From Punica granatum (Eukaryota > Streptophyta > Magnoliopsida > Myrtales > Lythraceae): DNA of 64,000 bases. Shown here in pieces: positions 24,901-36,692 of the stretch. The notes beneath the pieces were generated by a model. It ran no database searches, was not told the DNA's origin, and worked only from the letters and a program-made list of their open reading frames with translations. The DNA is taken from positions 5,270,001-5,334,000 of the forward strand of contig NC_045129.1 in the NCBI RefSeq assembly GCF_007655135.1, given 5' to 3'. Every line of letters begins with the position of its first letter. The first letter of the stretch is position 1. Position numbers and translations under genes: made by a program.

Positions 24901-26472
24901 AGGCAGTGTGATCGGATATAAAGACCCATCAGAATGGCTGCTGAGCAATATCTTCCCCGAGTTGTTGTCCTTAACAAAGAACCCCGAGTCAGTAAAAATG
25001 ACAGAACAATTGTTGTCTTTACACAAACGTTGTATGGAGACCAGATTGTAATCAAGATCAGGAACGTAGAAAGCGTTTTTAAGCTGAAGTTTAGTGTCAA
25101 TAGCAGGAATTGTTGCAGAACCAATGCTTTTTATTGGCAGTAAAGATCCATTTCCGACAATAACACCATCAGAACCAGAATATGGAGTCGAATGAAAGAG
25201 AATACCTTCGGTATTGACCATATGGTTGGAGGCCCCAGAGTCAAGATAAGCCTCATGAGTTGATGTATCATTTAAACTAAGGGCAGCCAAGGACTTCGGA
25301 TAACTCAAGGCAGGATTATGACTATATAGCTCGGGACATTGAATGGCAGTGTGACCTGGGCTATTGCAAACTTGACAAATCACAGCAGCAGGGCCATGTC
25401 CCAAAATTCCATCATTAGCAGAAGGTGGATTATTGAACGACCTTACCAAATTCGGAGACTGGAAAGGTGCACCTCTGGACATGTGAGATTGAAAGAAGCC
25501 TCCTCGGTTGTAAGTCCCTCGTCCACCAGTTCCACGAGCACCAGACATCTGGGGTGTCAAGTGACTATTGCCCCAGTTGGGGCCACTGTTACTCCACTGA
25601 TTGTTGTTACGACCACCTCGACTGCGACCGCGATTGCCACGTCCTCCACGAGTATGGCCACCCCCTCGAGCAGTACCTCCTCGTGCACTTTGGGTATGGA
25701 TCTGGAGCGCAGTGGGCTGAGTTGTGACTGAAACGGAGGTTGGCTCCGAATAGAATTGCTTGAGCCTCTTTTCCTGATGCGTGAGCTTTGTTCGAAGAGT
25801 CTCAAAGGTCAGTGGGTCCCGATCGTTGGCATTTGTGGTGACAAAGGACTCGTATTCCTTGGGGAGACCTGCAAGAGCATATGTAACCAAGTCCTCATCA
25901 GATAGAGGTTTTCCAATTTCTCGAAGCTCATCGCCCAACACCTTCAGATCACGAAGGTATTTATCTGTTCCTTGATCAGTGAGTTTCACACGGGAAAGAA
26001 GAATCTTGATGTCGACGGCCCGAGAGCGTGTACGCTCAATGAATCGGGCCTGGAGACAATCCCAGACAGCCTTGGCAGTCGGCAGGTCGTGCACCTCTTC
26101 GAGAAGATCCTCAGCGATGGTTGCAAAGATCCAAGAACGGATGTGTTGATCTGTGCGCATCCATCCAGTGTGATTGGCATTTGAGATTTCTGGGCAGGGG
26201 AAGCTGCCATCAACATAAGAGAATAGATCATGAGAGAGTAAGAAAGTGGAAAATAGGGATTTCCATATGATGTAGTTCCTCTGGGTCAGAGTGATGGTAA
26301 TCAGATTTGTGATGTTAGGGGTTGCGATGGTTCCGGTGTTTGTGTGAAGAATTTGGGCGGAGAGGGATGGTGGAGCAGTTGGTGGATTGAGGGATATTGA
26401 ATCTGCAGAAGATGGGTTAGGTGAAAAGGAGGCAGAAGGGTTGGTGTTGGGGTTTTCTCTTTCTGAGGCCAT
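21995..26472 (-). pseudogene. Copia gag-pol polyprotein, disabled
   Basis: The frame starts at MASEREN (26472). In order it shows a gag region, a basic RG-rich stretch, a zinc knuckle (C-x2-C-x4-H-x4-C near 25350), an aspartic protease DSGA motif near 25230, an HHCC-type zinc region and a D-D-E integrase core, then reverse transcriptase with the YVDD box and RNase H ending in a DILTKN motif. Two in-frame stop codons (about 23434-23436 and 23143-23145) and one single-base frameshift near 22797-22800 break the pol part. Both stops could arise by one C-to-T or G-to-A change. The first 1,012 codons are uninterrupted. Confidence 0.95.
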
Positions 26473-26539
26473 GACAAGCGATGTGAGGTGATTGGAGGGG
26501 CTGACGGTGAGGAATTTTTTTTTTTGAACCACTATTTTT

Positions 26540-26551
26540 GCTCTGATACCA
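26540..26551 (-). other. Primer-binding site (tRNA-iMet) of the copia element
   Basis: TGGTATCAGAGC on the minus strand is a perfect match to the usual plant copia primer site and lies immediately inside the 5' LTR. Confidence 0.95.
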
Positions 26552-26686
26552 TGTGAATGGTTATTGCCGTACCCAATAGGGTTGGCTTCATCATATATTT
26601 ATAATATCAGAATTACAAGGTAAATATTTATACATGGTATGTGTATCTTTTAATAAGGGTAAGAATACCCGAAATATATTCTAATA
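26552..26686 (-). repeat. 5' LTR of the copia element
   Basis: This is identical to the 3' LTR except that the outermost two bases (CA on the plus strand) are missing next to the target duplication CCATT. Confidence 0.95.
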
Positions 26687-26984
26687 CCATTGTTAAATTC
26701 ATTCATAAAAAAAAATATTGTTATACTAGAATCACAGGCTTCTTTTATGATCAAAATATATAAAGAAGAGAAGAGTGGCGAAGTTATCTAATTAAATTTT
26801 TTTCTTTTTCTGATTATAATATGAATAAAAGGAAAGCTAAATAAAGGGATGTATAAAGTCATACTGACAAAAATAGAGTATGATATCTCTTGGTTTCGTG
26901 TGAAATCGTGACATCTTGGACCATTGCACTTAACTAATTTTTCTCATTTGGTTAACAATAATTATGTTGATAGTAAATCTCCAA

Positions 26985-27170
26985 GGGTTAGCGCAAGTAG
27001 TTAGAATGTGCATACACTATGTGAGTAGTTTACAAGGTTGTAGATTCGAATCCCCCCTTACGCGCGTAGCCCTTTGTGAGACCATCAACACATGTGCTTG
27101 CACATAGACTTACCTAGATACATGGGCTTGTGGGGTGTTCATGGACCCGGGAAAAATAAATTGTTATCAA
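26985..27170 (+). mobile_element. SINE-like element, family B
   Basis: It begins 'gggttagcgcaagtagtta' (A-box-like), and about 50 bp later has 'agattcgaatccc', a near-perfect tRNA B box. A non-tRNA body follows, ending at 'gttatcaaa' and an AT repeat. The same element lies at 47268-47462 in the duplicated block. This arrangement is typical of tRNA-derived SINEs. Confidence 0.7.
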
Positions 27171-27284
27171 ATATATATATATATGTTGATAGAAGAAATT
27201 TCAGTTAATAAATGTACAATTAGATCTTTCCCAATTTGATAAACCATTATTTGTTCGGTATGGCTTATTTATTTCGGTAAGGAT

Positions 27285-27392
27285 CTTAAATTTTTTTTTT
27301 CTGTGTGAACCATCGTATTTGGAAGTCTAATTGGACCCCGACTAATCCAGTCGAACCGAATCGATCCATTAAGAGGTAAAACTCTCACAGCA
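27285..27392 (-). mobile_element. SINE-like element, family A, 5'-truncated
   Basis: The tail (poly-T on the plus strand), 'accatcgtatttggaagtc' and 'taaaactctcacagcatg' match the family, but the B-box half is missing and module M follows directly. The sister at 47630-47815 is longer. Confidence 0.6.
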
Positions 27393-27640
27393 TGAAACAG
27401 CCCAGGCCCATTATTGGATCTGACAATGCTAGTGTTCGTGAACGCTCGCATAGCCTCTCCCTAGATCCTTTGATTTCAGTCTCCCATGCTTTGGTTGTTT
27501 GCATTCGTTCGATTTTCTTCCCCCGCTTTAGGACTTTTGCCATTAAAAGTTTTTGCTGGTTCATATACAACACTATGCAGTTCATATACAGACTACACAC
27601 TAACAAGTGCAAAATTGATGCACTCAACAGCTAATAATCT
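27392..27640 (-). repeat. Dispersed module 'M', copy 5 (deleted)
   Basis: The first about 170 bp match 47920-48100, then about 380 bp are missing and the sequence resumes at a match to 48478-48530. It lies 3' of the broken LOX, as copy 6 lies 3' of the intact LOX. Confidence 0.7.
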
Positions 27641-27759
27641 AAATACAAATTAATTAAGCGACTTAGATCATTTAGCCAACCCACATTTTTTTTCAAGGGA
27701 GGTGTGTTTTTATTGCTTATGATGCTAGAGGTATGCGTACATAAGCTCCCAGTTCGGGC

Positions 27760-28384
27760 TCATATTGAGATGCTATTTGGCACGCCTCTGCACGTCACCC
27801 CCAGATCCGCACTGGTCGCGAGGAGCTCATAGGGCAAGACCCCTGCCCCACCCCGGTTCTTGAGTTTTGGGTCACTGTTTCTTCTTTCTATCTCCTTCTC
27901 TATTTGTCCGATTTCCGCGGAGAACTCGTAAAATGCCTCGATGATCTCAGGATCACCAGACCAGATCGATGGCTACTGCCTCTCCCCGAGGTACTCCTCG
28001 TCAGGGGATTGGGTGGAGAGAGTGTCCACCACAGCCATGAAAATCGTGGCCTGCACGAGACTTGGCAGCGTGGATAGGAAGTACTTCTGCGGATCGGCCA
28101 CGAAGTTGGTGTACTCAGGATCGCCCTCCTCTGGGATGAGCCTCCTCATATGGGGCTATCGGTTTGGGACGAAACCCCCATAGGGATACTGCCCAAGGTT
28201 TAGGGCAGCGTGTTGGGCGGACGAGAGCCAGATGATCTTTGTCAGGATCGAGGCCAGGTCCTCCGGGCTCGCCATCCTTGGCCACCACTCAGCACGTTGA
28301 AGATCAGCATGCCCGCATTTACCGATTCAGCAAACCAATTCTGGAGCTCCCGGTCGTTGGACACCACACTTGCATATGGGTAGC
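27760..28384 (-). pseudogene. Broken LOX3-like gene, 3' part (exon 8)
   Basis: This corresponds to 48659-49280 of the intact LOX. It keeps the iron-site region (SAQHAALN) and the terminal GVPNSISI, but has a one-base deletion near 28313 that shifts the frame, and several substitutions. It is cut by the 3.38-kb insertion after the codons for the NYY stretch. Together with 31766-32587 it represents LOX exons 8, 7 and 6 only. Confidence 0.93.
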
Positions 28385-29350
28385 TGTCACGACCCGAAAT
28401 TTCAGCTGAATTTCTTCTATATTTCCTCGATATCCGTTACCACATAACTATTCACATAAAAATTAGTTTTTAGTAGACTCTCAAAAATATAAAACCAATC
28501 CAGCAAGCTCTAATATGTATATACATCTCAAAAGAGAGTAATTTTCTTTTCTCAACCAATCACTAAACCAAACAAAACAAAAATTTCAAGTCATAACATA
28601 TTTAAATATATTATATACAAAAAGAACACTTATCAAATAACTAAGGTTCTTACCTAGTCCCTCGAGCTGATCCCGTTATCAAAAGAGTTATCATGTGCTG
28701 CTACTCTAGCTCCTAGTTCATCTAAAAAATATATGTAATGTGAGCTCCGCCTTAGTGAGTACTATATTCCAAAATAAAATAATTTATTATTAAATAAATA
28801 TTCAATCGCAAACAATCAAATATTCAAATAAATAATACAATCACATTCAATTCAACTATCAGCTTACCTGCATATATACGCGGTATATGTTATATATATA
28901 CATATTTAACAAAATTAATTTTATCTAATATAGTAATTAAATTTAAGTCTTAACAAATACACACAATTCTTCCAACTATTTCTCTAATATCCAATATCAT
29001 ATAAACTTCAAATATCCATTTATTAGCGTTCCATAACAACTCACAACACAATAACTTGACATATCATACTCTAGCAATAATACGACTTTCACAAAACAAC
29101 TTCAGACAATCTCAACAATCATCACATATCCAGCAATCTCAACAATTATCACACCTCCAACAATCATACTAGACAAACAATATACAACACAACCAATGAA
29201 TATAGCCATAGGGTTGTATTTCCTCGCAATAGAGTTATGATAGTACCGTAATCACGCACATCTCACTCATATCATCCTCAACTCGCAATATCCATAACTC
29301 ATAAGCGGGGGCCGCCTATAAACCTCTGGCGATAAGAGTTGACCACAATT

Positions 29351-29569
29351 TATATTCCGCCGGATCTAGCGGCCGATTGGAACCCTTTTTCTATTTCGCC
29401 GGGTCCAGCAGCTAATCAGGCCTCTTTTTCTATTCTGCAGAGTCCAGTGACCGATCAAGCCCATATTTATATTCCGCTGGGTCCAACGGCCGATCAGGCC
29501 CCTATTTATATTCCGCCAAGTCCAGCAGCCGATCAGGCTCATTTTATAATCCGCCGGGTCTAGCGGTCC
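29351..29569 (+). repeat. 39-bp minisatellite inside the 3.38-kb insertion
   Basis: About 5.5 imperfect units of about 39 bp share the core 'ccgccgggtccagcggccga'. Because 39 is a multiple of 3, the repeat creates a spurious repetitive open frame. Confidence 0.85.
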
Positions 29570-30075
29570 TAGGGTATATTTAAACAACACAAGCATACTC
29601 AATTGCAACCATGCCATCTCACCTCATATATTATCATACACAAGCACAATCTCAATCACAGTACAATGACAGAATGTTATCATCACAATCAACATTCACA
29701 ATCACACTGCATATTCCAAATTAAAATGAAACATAAAAGGCAACATCTCTCAAATCAATTCACACAACATGACAAGACCAATTTCTTAATCTCTAACTAT
29801 CACAATATTCTTCTTAATTAATTTATATAACTATAATATATTATTTTACAAGAGAATAGAGTACTCACATAATATATATATATATATATATCATTTCACA
29901 ATAGAATGAAGTACTCACCGATAACTCCCAGAAAGATAGCTCATTGGGTTGAACCTTCAAAGTCCTCGATTCCTATTATTTGCAAAAATAAACTTAGAAA
30001 ATAATTAACATAGCACCATTACGGGCCTACTGTACCTCCCACAATCTCCTTTAGCCTATTATTTCCAATAAGTGC

Positions 30076-30078
<3 letters not shown>

Positions 30079-30109
<31 letters not shown>
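30079..30109. repeat. (AT)n microsatellite
   Basis: About 15 TA units lie inside the large insertion. Shorter AT and CT runs are at 29874-29891, 30416-30432 and 31468-31490. Confidence 0.9.
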
Positions 30110-30112
<3 letters not shown>

Positions 30113-31765
30113 TCATATCCATTTCTCATCTATATCAAAAATTACTTAAATAATCTCTATAATTCTCATTTAAACAAACCTGATTGTTCTTGGCAATTTC
30201 AAGGTAAATGAGGGATTCACAAAAGACCAAAAATATATATAATAACAGTAATAGCAACAGCCAGATAATACTCTATATAAAAAATCCAACATCATGAAAC
30301 TCAAGACAATATAGCTTTCTCTCCTAGCATTGCCTACCCAATATTATTTATAAAAATTTATAATAACTTGTCTAAGCTAAAATAGCAATACTAAAACTTT
30401 AGTAACTTAACAACAATATATATATATATATAATTGAATTCACTAACCATATCTAGTTAATACAAATCAAACAGTTATCATTATTCTTTAACTACTTCAC
30501 CAAATCACATATATAATTCAATTCATATCAACTTGCACATTACATATATTTTATTTGAACATTATTAAGGGAGCTTAACTGGAGGCTTCTGAACATTCAC
30601 TACATCAATTCAAGACCTCTAAGTCGTATTTGAGCAAAACATTCTACTATAAAACAAACTTCACAACCGTCAATTGAACGCTCTCATGAGATCACCATTC
30701 GACCTTATTCTATAATTTCCACCCAAACAGGCCAAGATCAGCAAGAACTCAGTGCGAAGAATGAATTATCATCCATAGGATTTAATAAGAAATATCAATC
30801 CATTAACCAAAACAATTCAGTATAGTATATTACTATAAGGATAAGAATCATTAAAGCATATAACCTTCCTCATCCCAGCATATCTATGCTCATATCAATT
30901 GGTTGATGCATACATACATAGCATAATACTTCATCATGCATTCACTTCCATGATTTAGCAACACATTCCAGTCTAACTTCTCCAATTCGAACCCATGTCA
31001 CCAGCTAAGAATTAGCCTATGCACCAAACCAGTCTTAGGAGGAAGAATTCTATCGTGCTCGGGGAAATTATCCAACAAACTAGAATAGCTTATATAATTT
31101 CACCCAACACAGCACGAAAGGACACATTTAAGGTCTCCCATATACTCTTACATATCATATTCCTCTTCCACCATTTAATTAAACAATCTAATTAACTATT
31201 AATTTAAAATTCACAACATGAACAACACAATTGAATAGAAAAAGAAGTTGGAAGAAAAAGAATCATCTACCTAATAACCTATTTAGTTCCAACCTAAATT
31301 CCTTCTGGCATAATTTCCCCAATTTGTCACTCCAATTTCTTAATTCCACTTACCTTGACCTCTCTATGTAGCCTTCCCCGTCTTCCTCGTTATGACCATC
31401 TCCCATCGCCTCCATTCCTAGCTTCCTCTCCCTTGAACTCTCTCCATTGCCCTCTGTCTCGTTCTCTATCTCTCTCTCTCTCTCTCTCTCACTCTGTTCC
31501 TTCTTCGGTTTCCCCCACAGCTCAAAACAGAGCAAAAATGAAATAAAAAGAGAGCAATTGAAAGGAAAAATGGATGGCGGTGGAAGGGATTGCAGGGAAA
31601 AATGAAGGCCACGTGGGGCCCATTTCTACCTTTTCTTTTTTTCTTTTTCTTTTTTTTTTCCAGCAACGTGTACATATATAATACATATATATATATATAT
31701 ATATAAGCATATGTATGTATATGTAATGTATGCATGTTTGGAAAAAGAAATTTCTGGGTCTCACA

Positions 31766-32587
31766 GTAGTAATTCACGTAGGTCCGGACACATTTATATA
31801 TCGCAAACCATATCATCAAACCGTCAGCAGCGTATGGGTAATCCTCAAGCACAAGTCTCAACCCGTAGGGTCGTGTAGGATCCGGCACTGCCATGCCCAG
31901 AGAAGTAAAATATTACATGAATATCGCCATTTTCACGGAAAATGAAATCAGAAATAATATACCCAGATCAGCAGGAAGGCTCTACTGGTCGAACCACCAG
32001 AAGGTTTTGTACGCTGCAGCGCTGATGTCCATGCAGTGCCTCATATGTCGAGCGTGTACCTCATATGTGGATCAAGAAGCTTTTATATCGGGTGCATAGC
32101 CTCATATGCTGATGCACAGACAGTATAAATGGTTCCATACAAGCGTGAGTTCATAGCCTGTAACCAACCAAGTCGAACCACGATTAGCCGCAGAACACAC
32201 AAAATGCAAGATCGGACATTGAATGAGAATATGAAGCCCAGCATACCAGTGGTTGGTGGATCCCAGCATCATTAGAGCTCACACGAGCTTTCGCAAGTTG
32301 CCATATCCAGTTCGAGGTAGCATCAACTGGGAGTGTGACAACCCGCCTTGTCTGGGAACTGGGTCCCCCAGGCAGCAAAGCGAGCTCAATGGCAATGGGC
32401 TTCAGTGTGCCCTGTGGGTTCAGAAAGTAAATGGTGCGGGTCGCATAGGCTTTACGCCCATCAAGCGCATTGATCTTGTCGAGGAATGGGAGGTATGCGT
32501 CATGGTAGTCCACTATGAGCAGCTTGTTCTCGTCAATGGCCTGTGGAATTTTTCCAAGATTTACTTAAAAGGACAAAAAACAGTAGA
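31766..32587 (-). pseudogene. Broken LOX3-like gene, 5' part (exon 8 start, exons 7 and 6)
   Basis: Continues the LOX pseudogene beyond the insertion. The start of exon 8 ([16 protein letters not shown]) runs to about 31895, where a deletion of about 40 bp removed the intron 7 acceptor. Exon 7 has lost about 65 bp. Exon 6 lost about 10 bp that encode the first iron-ligand histidine (HQLVNHW in the intact gene). Similarity to the intact gene stops at 32587, which corresponds to 50235 in LOX intron 5; exons 1-5 are absent. Confidence 0.92.
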
Positions 32588-33791
32588 ATAACAATCCATT
32601 TGCAGATGGAACAATAGCTAGAGAGGTTGATAGGTAAAATGCATCTTCATCATGAATTAAGACTTGTCTTTTAGAATGCTAGGGTAACAGCACCTGCGTT
32701 GCACGTGCCAGCATAGATTCAATATATCCTTTATATTTAGTTTCAGTATAATATGATACAAGTAGTGTACTTTATATGTCACAATATGGATAGGTGATTT
32801 ATACGTTACATTTTTCACAAGTATTTGTTTAATTATTTTATTGAATTTGATATGGGTAACGGCTAAAACAATAAATCTTGTTTACATATTACTTATACAA
32901 CATAATTATGAAAAACAAAATGATGTATTAAAAAATTTAACTAAAGAGACATTTACTTATAAACGAAAAATGTGCCGGTAGAATTAAGAAATCCGTAGCT
33001 ACAGATGTCTACAAACTATAACTATATAGCTTTAGTTTGAGACATAATTAAGACACGTGGTGTTAGGGCTCGCCTATCGAATTTTGAGCAGATAGTATAG
33101 TTGTACGAACATATTATCATTTTGAATGTCTAATCTTGTTGGCTAAAAAAACACAATTACATCCCTGCTAGTATACAAGCTCCAATTGCTAGTAAAACAT
33201 CCTCTCTTTTTTTTTTTTGCCAATTTTTCTAATGTGATATTCTACATAAGTAACTACAAAATCACACATCAAACGCATGATTATTTAGAGTGCACATCAA
33301 CCTATCAAAAGAAAATTTAGAGTGTCCATCATAGATGCTGATATATATGATATACATATAAAGAGAAAGAAACAATTTACTGTAAGCATTTCTTCTTGTA
33401 CATTTGCATCATAAGCTAAATTATAAGAATAAAAAAAATGTCCAAAACGGTCCACCGGAAGAGGGGGGAAAAGGAAAGCGAAAAGAAAATACAGTTTTAA
33501 TTGAATGAAACTAATCATCCAGGGTATAATCATGTCTTCAATAAGTTAGTCTCATGATATTCAGCCATAAAAAGGGTAGTCTCACGATCTAATATAAGCT
33601 TCCTAATACCTAGATTACGATGAGCCCAAAGATGAAAAATATAAATGTGAAGACACCAAACAAATAATAATAGATCGAAAAATATAGGAATGAGGTAGAA
33701 TTTGACATGACTTTAAAAACTACTACTCTCATGGAATGGCTAGCAGAAGTTTAGAATAAAGAAAGGAAGCAATCATTGGGAGGGACCTTAA
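32588..33791. other. Intergenic region, AT-rich
   Basis: No gene recognised. A short stretch at 32630-32690 resembles 3365-3410, marking where the second ancestral block resumes. A motif near 32690-32715 ('cctgcgttgcacgtgcc') is of a kind often seen near plant retroelement remnants. Confidence 0.4.
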
Positions 33792-34160
33792 CTAAGGTAC
33801 CTTTCCCCTTTCCGCTTTTGTCATTGCTGCACAGCAAGGCATTATGCAGCAGCCCAAAAGCTTAACAAAATTTCGATGGTCCATTTGCGACGATACGATC
33901 ACTTCATTCACGAATATTTTGATTTGGCTTGATTCACTTTTTTGGACTTCTTGACTTGCCATGATCTTATCATTAGCCAAGATTTTCCTACAGGTGATGG
34001 CATATCCTCCTTTGCCAATAATTCTGTCTTTGTCATAATTCTCGGAGGTCTCTTTAGACAAAAAGATCTCAGGCGTACTTGCGATGGACCCATTCCAACC
34101 TTGGAGTTGCACCTGCAATAATAAGCCACCATTTAGCTTGAAATACTTCTTCTTTAGCAA
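33792..34160 (-). pseudogene. Wall-associated-kinase-like fragment
   Basis: On the minus strand about 122 codons resemble the juxtamembrane part and the start of the kinase domain of a WAK-like receptor: KKYFKLNGGLLLQ, then a YDKDRIIGKGGY glycine loop, the region of the catalytic lysine, and VIVSSQMDHRNFVKLLGCC. The glycine loop is degraded (GKGGYAITCR in place of GxGxxGxV), the lysine strand reads MASQE in place of the usual AIKK-like sequence, and the frame ends before the catalytic loop. No extracellular or transmembrane exons lie nearby. It is a captured or stranded fragment, absent from the paired block at 3.4 kb. Confidence 0.8.
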
Positions 34161-34442
34161 TATGAGATATCTTTTCTAGACTCGGATATACACACCTCCA
34201 GTATTCTTTAGTATTGCCTAAATCAATAACAGAAACAGTTCAACACAGTAAGTTCTTGATTTCGTGTCAAAATATGTATTCACATTTAGTAAAAAAATAA
34301 AGGAACTTCAACCAGTCGGTCTAGAAAGGACCAAAACTTGGCGACTACAAACAGCACTTTCCAAATTGAAGGTAAGAGTAAAATAAGAATAAATAGTAAA
34401 TGCTAACTACTTACCAACTGCACTCATAGAAGCTGAAATAAC
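34151..34442. repeat. Duplicated spacer (pair with 3404-3703)
   Basis: Nearly identical to 3404-3703. It is joined on one side to the WAK-like fragment and on the other to a truncated copia LTR. Confidence 0.8.
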
Positions 34443-36690
34443 GTAATTTATTGTAATTACCATTTTCTTGTTCTTCCGAAACTTTTTCAATCTTGTATAT
34501 ATGGCCATGTAACCTTTGTACGATATAACGAGAATACAAGATACTTTTCCTATCTCAGTATTGTTATGGTACCAGGGCAAAATTGCTCCGACAAGTGCTG
34601 ATCCGACAAGTTCTTTTTGCCATGGCTGATGAAAACACCACCTCCATCAATACCACAACGCAGCTTCCTGTCAAGCTCACTTCGTCCAATTATCCTTTCT
34701 GGAGAGCACAATTCAACTCTCTTCTAGTCGGCATGATCTCATGGGTTACATCAACAACTCTTGTCCTTGCCCACCTGAGGTCGTTACAGGACAGCCAAAT
34801 CCCGAGTATACCTGTTGGGTACGGCAAGATCAATTGCTTCTTCATGCCATAATTGCCTCAATGTCTGAAGGTGTCATGCCGTTAATCGCTTCTGCAAAGA
34901 CCTCTTCCGAAGCCTGGAATAAGTTGGCTAAATTGTATGCCCGTTGCTCTCGCTCGCGAGTGATGAGCTTGAAAGATAAGCTCACTCGTACCACTTGTGA
35001 TAAATTGACGGACTATGAGCAGTTTTTGAAAATAGCAGAGGTCAATCATGAGCCAACTCTGGTATGTGCCCGCTATACTAACAAATCTTCGTTAAAGAAT
35101 AGCTCCACAAAAGAAGGCCAAGGACGGAACTCATGGGGTCTTCATTCAATGAAAACCACGGCCAACAGAGTAACTGGGGGAACAATTCGGGTCATTCTTC
35201 GAATCAGCGTCATCGCCAAGGTAACACACTTGGTGGTCAGGTTAATAACTAATCTAAAGTTTTCTATCAGTTATGTGACAGACCAGGACATGTTGCCGAG
35301 AGATGTTATCAAGCCAAGCGTATTCTGGGCTTCGATGGTGCCCCTGCCGCTAATGTTGCCCATTCATCGATTCCTCCAAATCAAGGATGGTTAATTGACT
35401 CGGGTGCCACACATCATGTTACTTCAGATCTCGACAACCTGTCAATTCACTCAAGACATAATGGATCAGAAGAGGTTATCATCGGTGATGGATCAGGTTT
35501 GAAGATCACACGCATTGGTTCAACTATTTTTTCTCCTTATACTCTCTCTAATTTCTTGTGCGTCCCATCTCTTAAAGAGAATTTAATCTCTGTTTCGAAA
35601 TTTTGCAAGACCAATAGCACCTCAGTTGAATTTTTCTCCGGCTTCTTTCTTTTGAAGGATGAATCAACGGGGCGGGTTCTAACCCGAAGCCAGAACAGGA
35701 ATGGTGTCTATGAACTGCCTTCTCTCTTTCCTCAATTCAATAGCTTGGTTGAGAATTATTTTGGTTCAAAAATTATTTTCACTCTATTCTGTTGAAGGGG
35801 GCGAGTATCAAAAAAAAAAAAAAAGAATCCTTGCCACCCATGGAATTAACCATCTACAAACTCCACCCCACACCCCTCGACATAATGGCATTACTAAGCA
35901 TCGTCACCGTCATATGGGCAAGACCGGTCTTACTCTTTTACATCAGGCATCTCTTCCTCCGTCACATGGGAGTTAGTTCCGACATCGCCTGATCAAAATG
36001 TTGTGGGATGCAAATGGATTTTTCATGTTAAGCGATGCCCAGATGGTAGTATCGCTCATTATAAAGCCAGGTTGATTGCTAAAGGATTTCATCAACGGCC
36101 GGGCATAGACTACCATGAAACGTTCAGCCCAGTGGTCAAACCCCCGACCATACGTACTGTACTTTGTCTTGCTCTCGCTCGGGGCTGGTAACTCCACCAA
36201 TTGGAAGTGAATAATGCATTTTTGCAAGGTGGTATCACTGATGATGTTTACATGGCTCAACCCCCTGGGTTTATTGATCCATCACATCTGTCTCATGTTT
36301 GCCGGCTCAAGAAAACAAGCCCCCCGTGCTCGGTACAAGGCACTAAGCTCATTTGTCTTATGGCTTTGTTCAATCTAAGTCAGATGCCTCGCTTTTCATT
36401 TATTCAAGAAATGGTGCCATGGGCTATTTTCTTGTCTAGTTGATGACTTGCTGTTCACTGGGAATAATAAAAAATTCTTGTCTGAGTTCGTCCAAGCCAT
36501 GGCAGGACAATTTTCACTCAAGGACTTGGGAGACCTCCACCATTCTCTCGGCATTGAAGTGATTCACAATAAATCTGGGCTCTTTCTCTCGCGGCATCAC
36601 GACATACGGGAGATTCTTGATCGCACAAGAATGCTCGGTGCTAAGGAATTGTCAACGCCATTATCATCCACGGTATCATTAAGTTAGTCC
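34443..36690 (+). pseudogene. Decayed Ty1/copia element
   Basis: A 5'-truncated LTR (34443-34566, matching the solo LTR at 5796-6010) is followed by a primer-site-like TGGTACCAGGGC at 34567-34578 (two mismatches to the iMet site). Gag then starts at MADENTT (34622), with a frameshift near 34735. Protease and pre-integrase pieces follow at 35390-35760, then only traces of integrase, then reverse transcriptase at 36003-36690 with the [11 protein letters not shown] and ETFSPVVKP motifs, a stop at 36189-36191 and further shifts. The 3' end with RNase H and the 3' LTR is missing; the sequence joins CYP pseudogene 2 directly. Confidence 0.9.
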
Positions 36691-36692
36691 TT

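Larger units (their letters stand above)
21853..26686 (-). mobile_element. Ty1/copia LTR retrotransposon, structurally complete
   Basis: The element is 4,834 bp and flanked by the 5-bp duplication CCATT (21848-21852 and 26687-26691). Its two LTRs are identical over 135 bp. The primer-binding site TGGTATCAGAGC, complementary to initiator-Met tRNA, abuts the 5' LTR, and a G-rich polypurine tract abuts the 3' LTR. Domain order gag, protease, integrase, reverse transcriptase, RNase H defines Ty1/copia. The small size and short LTRs suggest the Ale/Retrofit group (inference). It sits between CYP copy 2 and the broken LOX. Confidence 0.97.
28385..31765. mobile_element. 3.38-kb insertion, probable solo LTR
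   Basis: The insertion splits LOX exon 8. It starts TGTCACGACCCGAAATTTC and its right end, read in reverse, is TGTGAGACCCAGAAATTTC, so the termini are TG..CA within imperfect inverted ends of about 19 bp. The flanking five bases are GTAGC (28380-28384) and GTAGT (31766-31770), a diverged 5-bp duplication. No coding frame with any domain is present. TG..CA ends, the 5-bp duplication and the lack of coding fit a large solo LTR; a non-autonomous DNA element is less likely. Confidence 0.75.

Noticed and set aside
25339..25731. Ser/Thr-rich open frame on the plus strand
   Set aside because: Antisense shadow of the copia gag RG-rich region.
29339..29563. Open frame encoding a repeated 13-residue peptide
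   Set aside because: It is produced by the 39-bp minisatellite (39 = 13 codons) inside the 3.38-kb insertion and has no gene structure.
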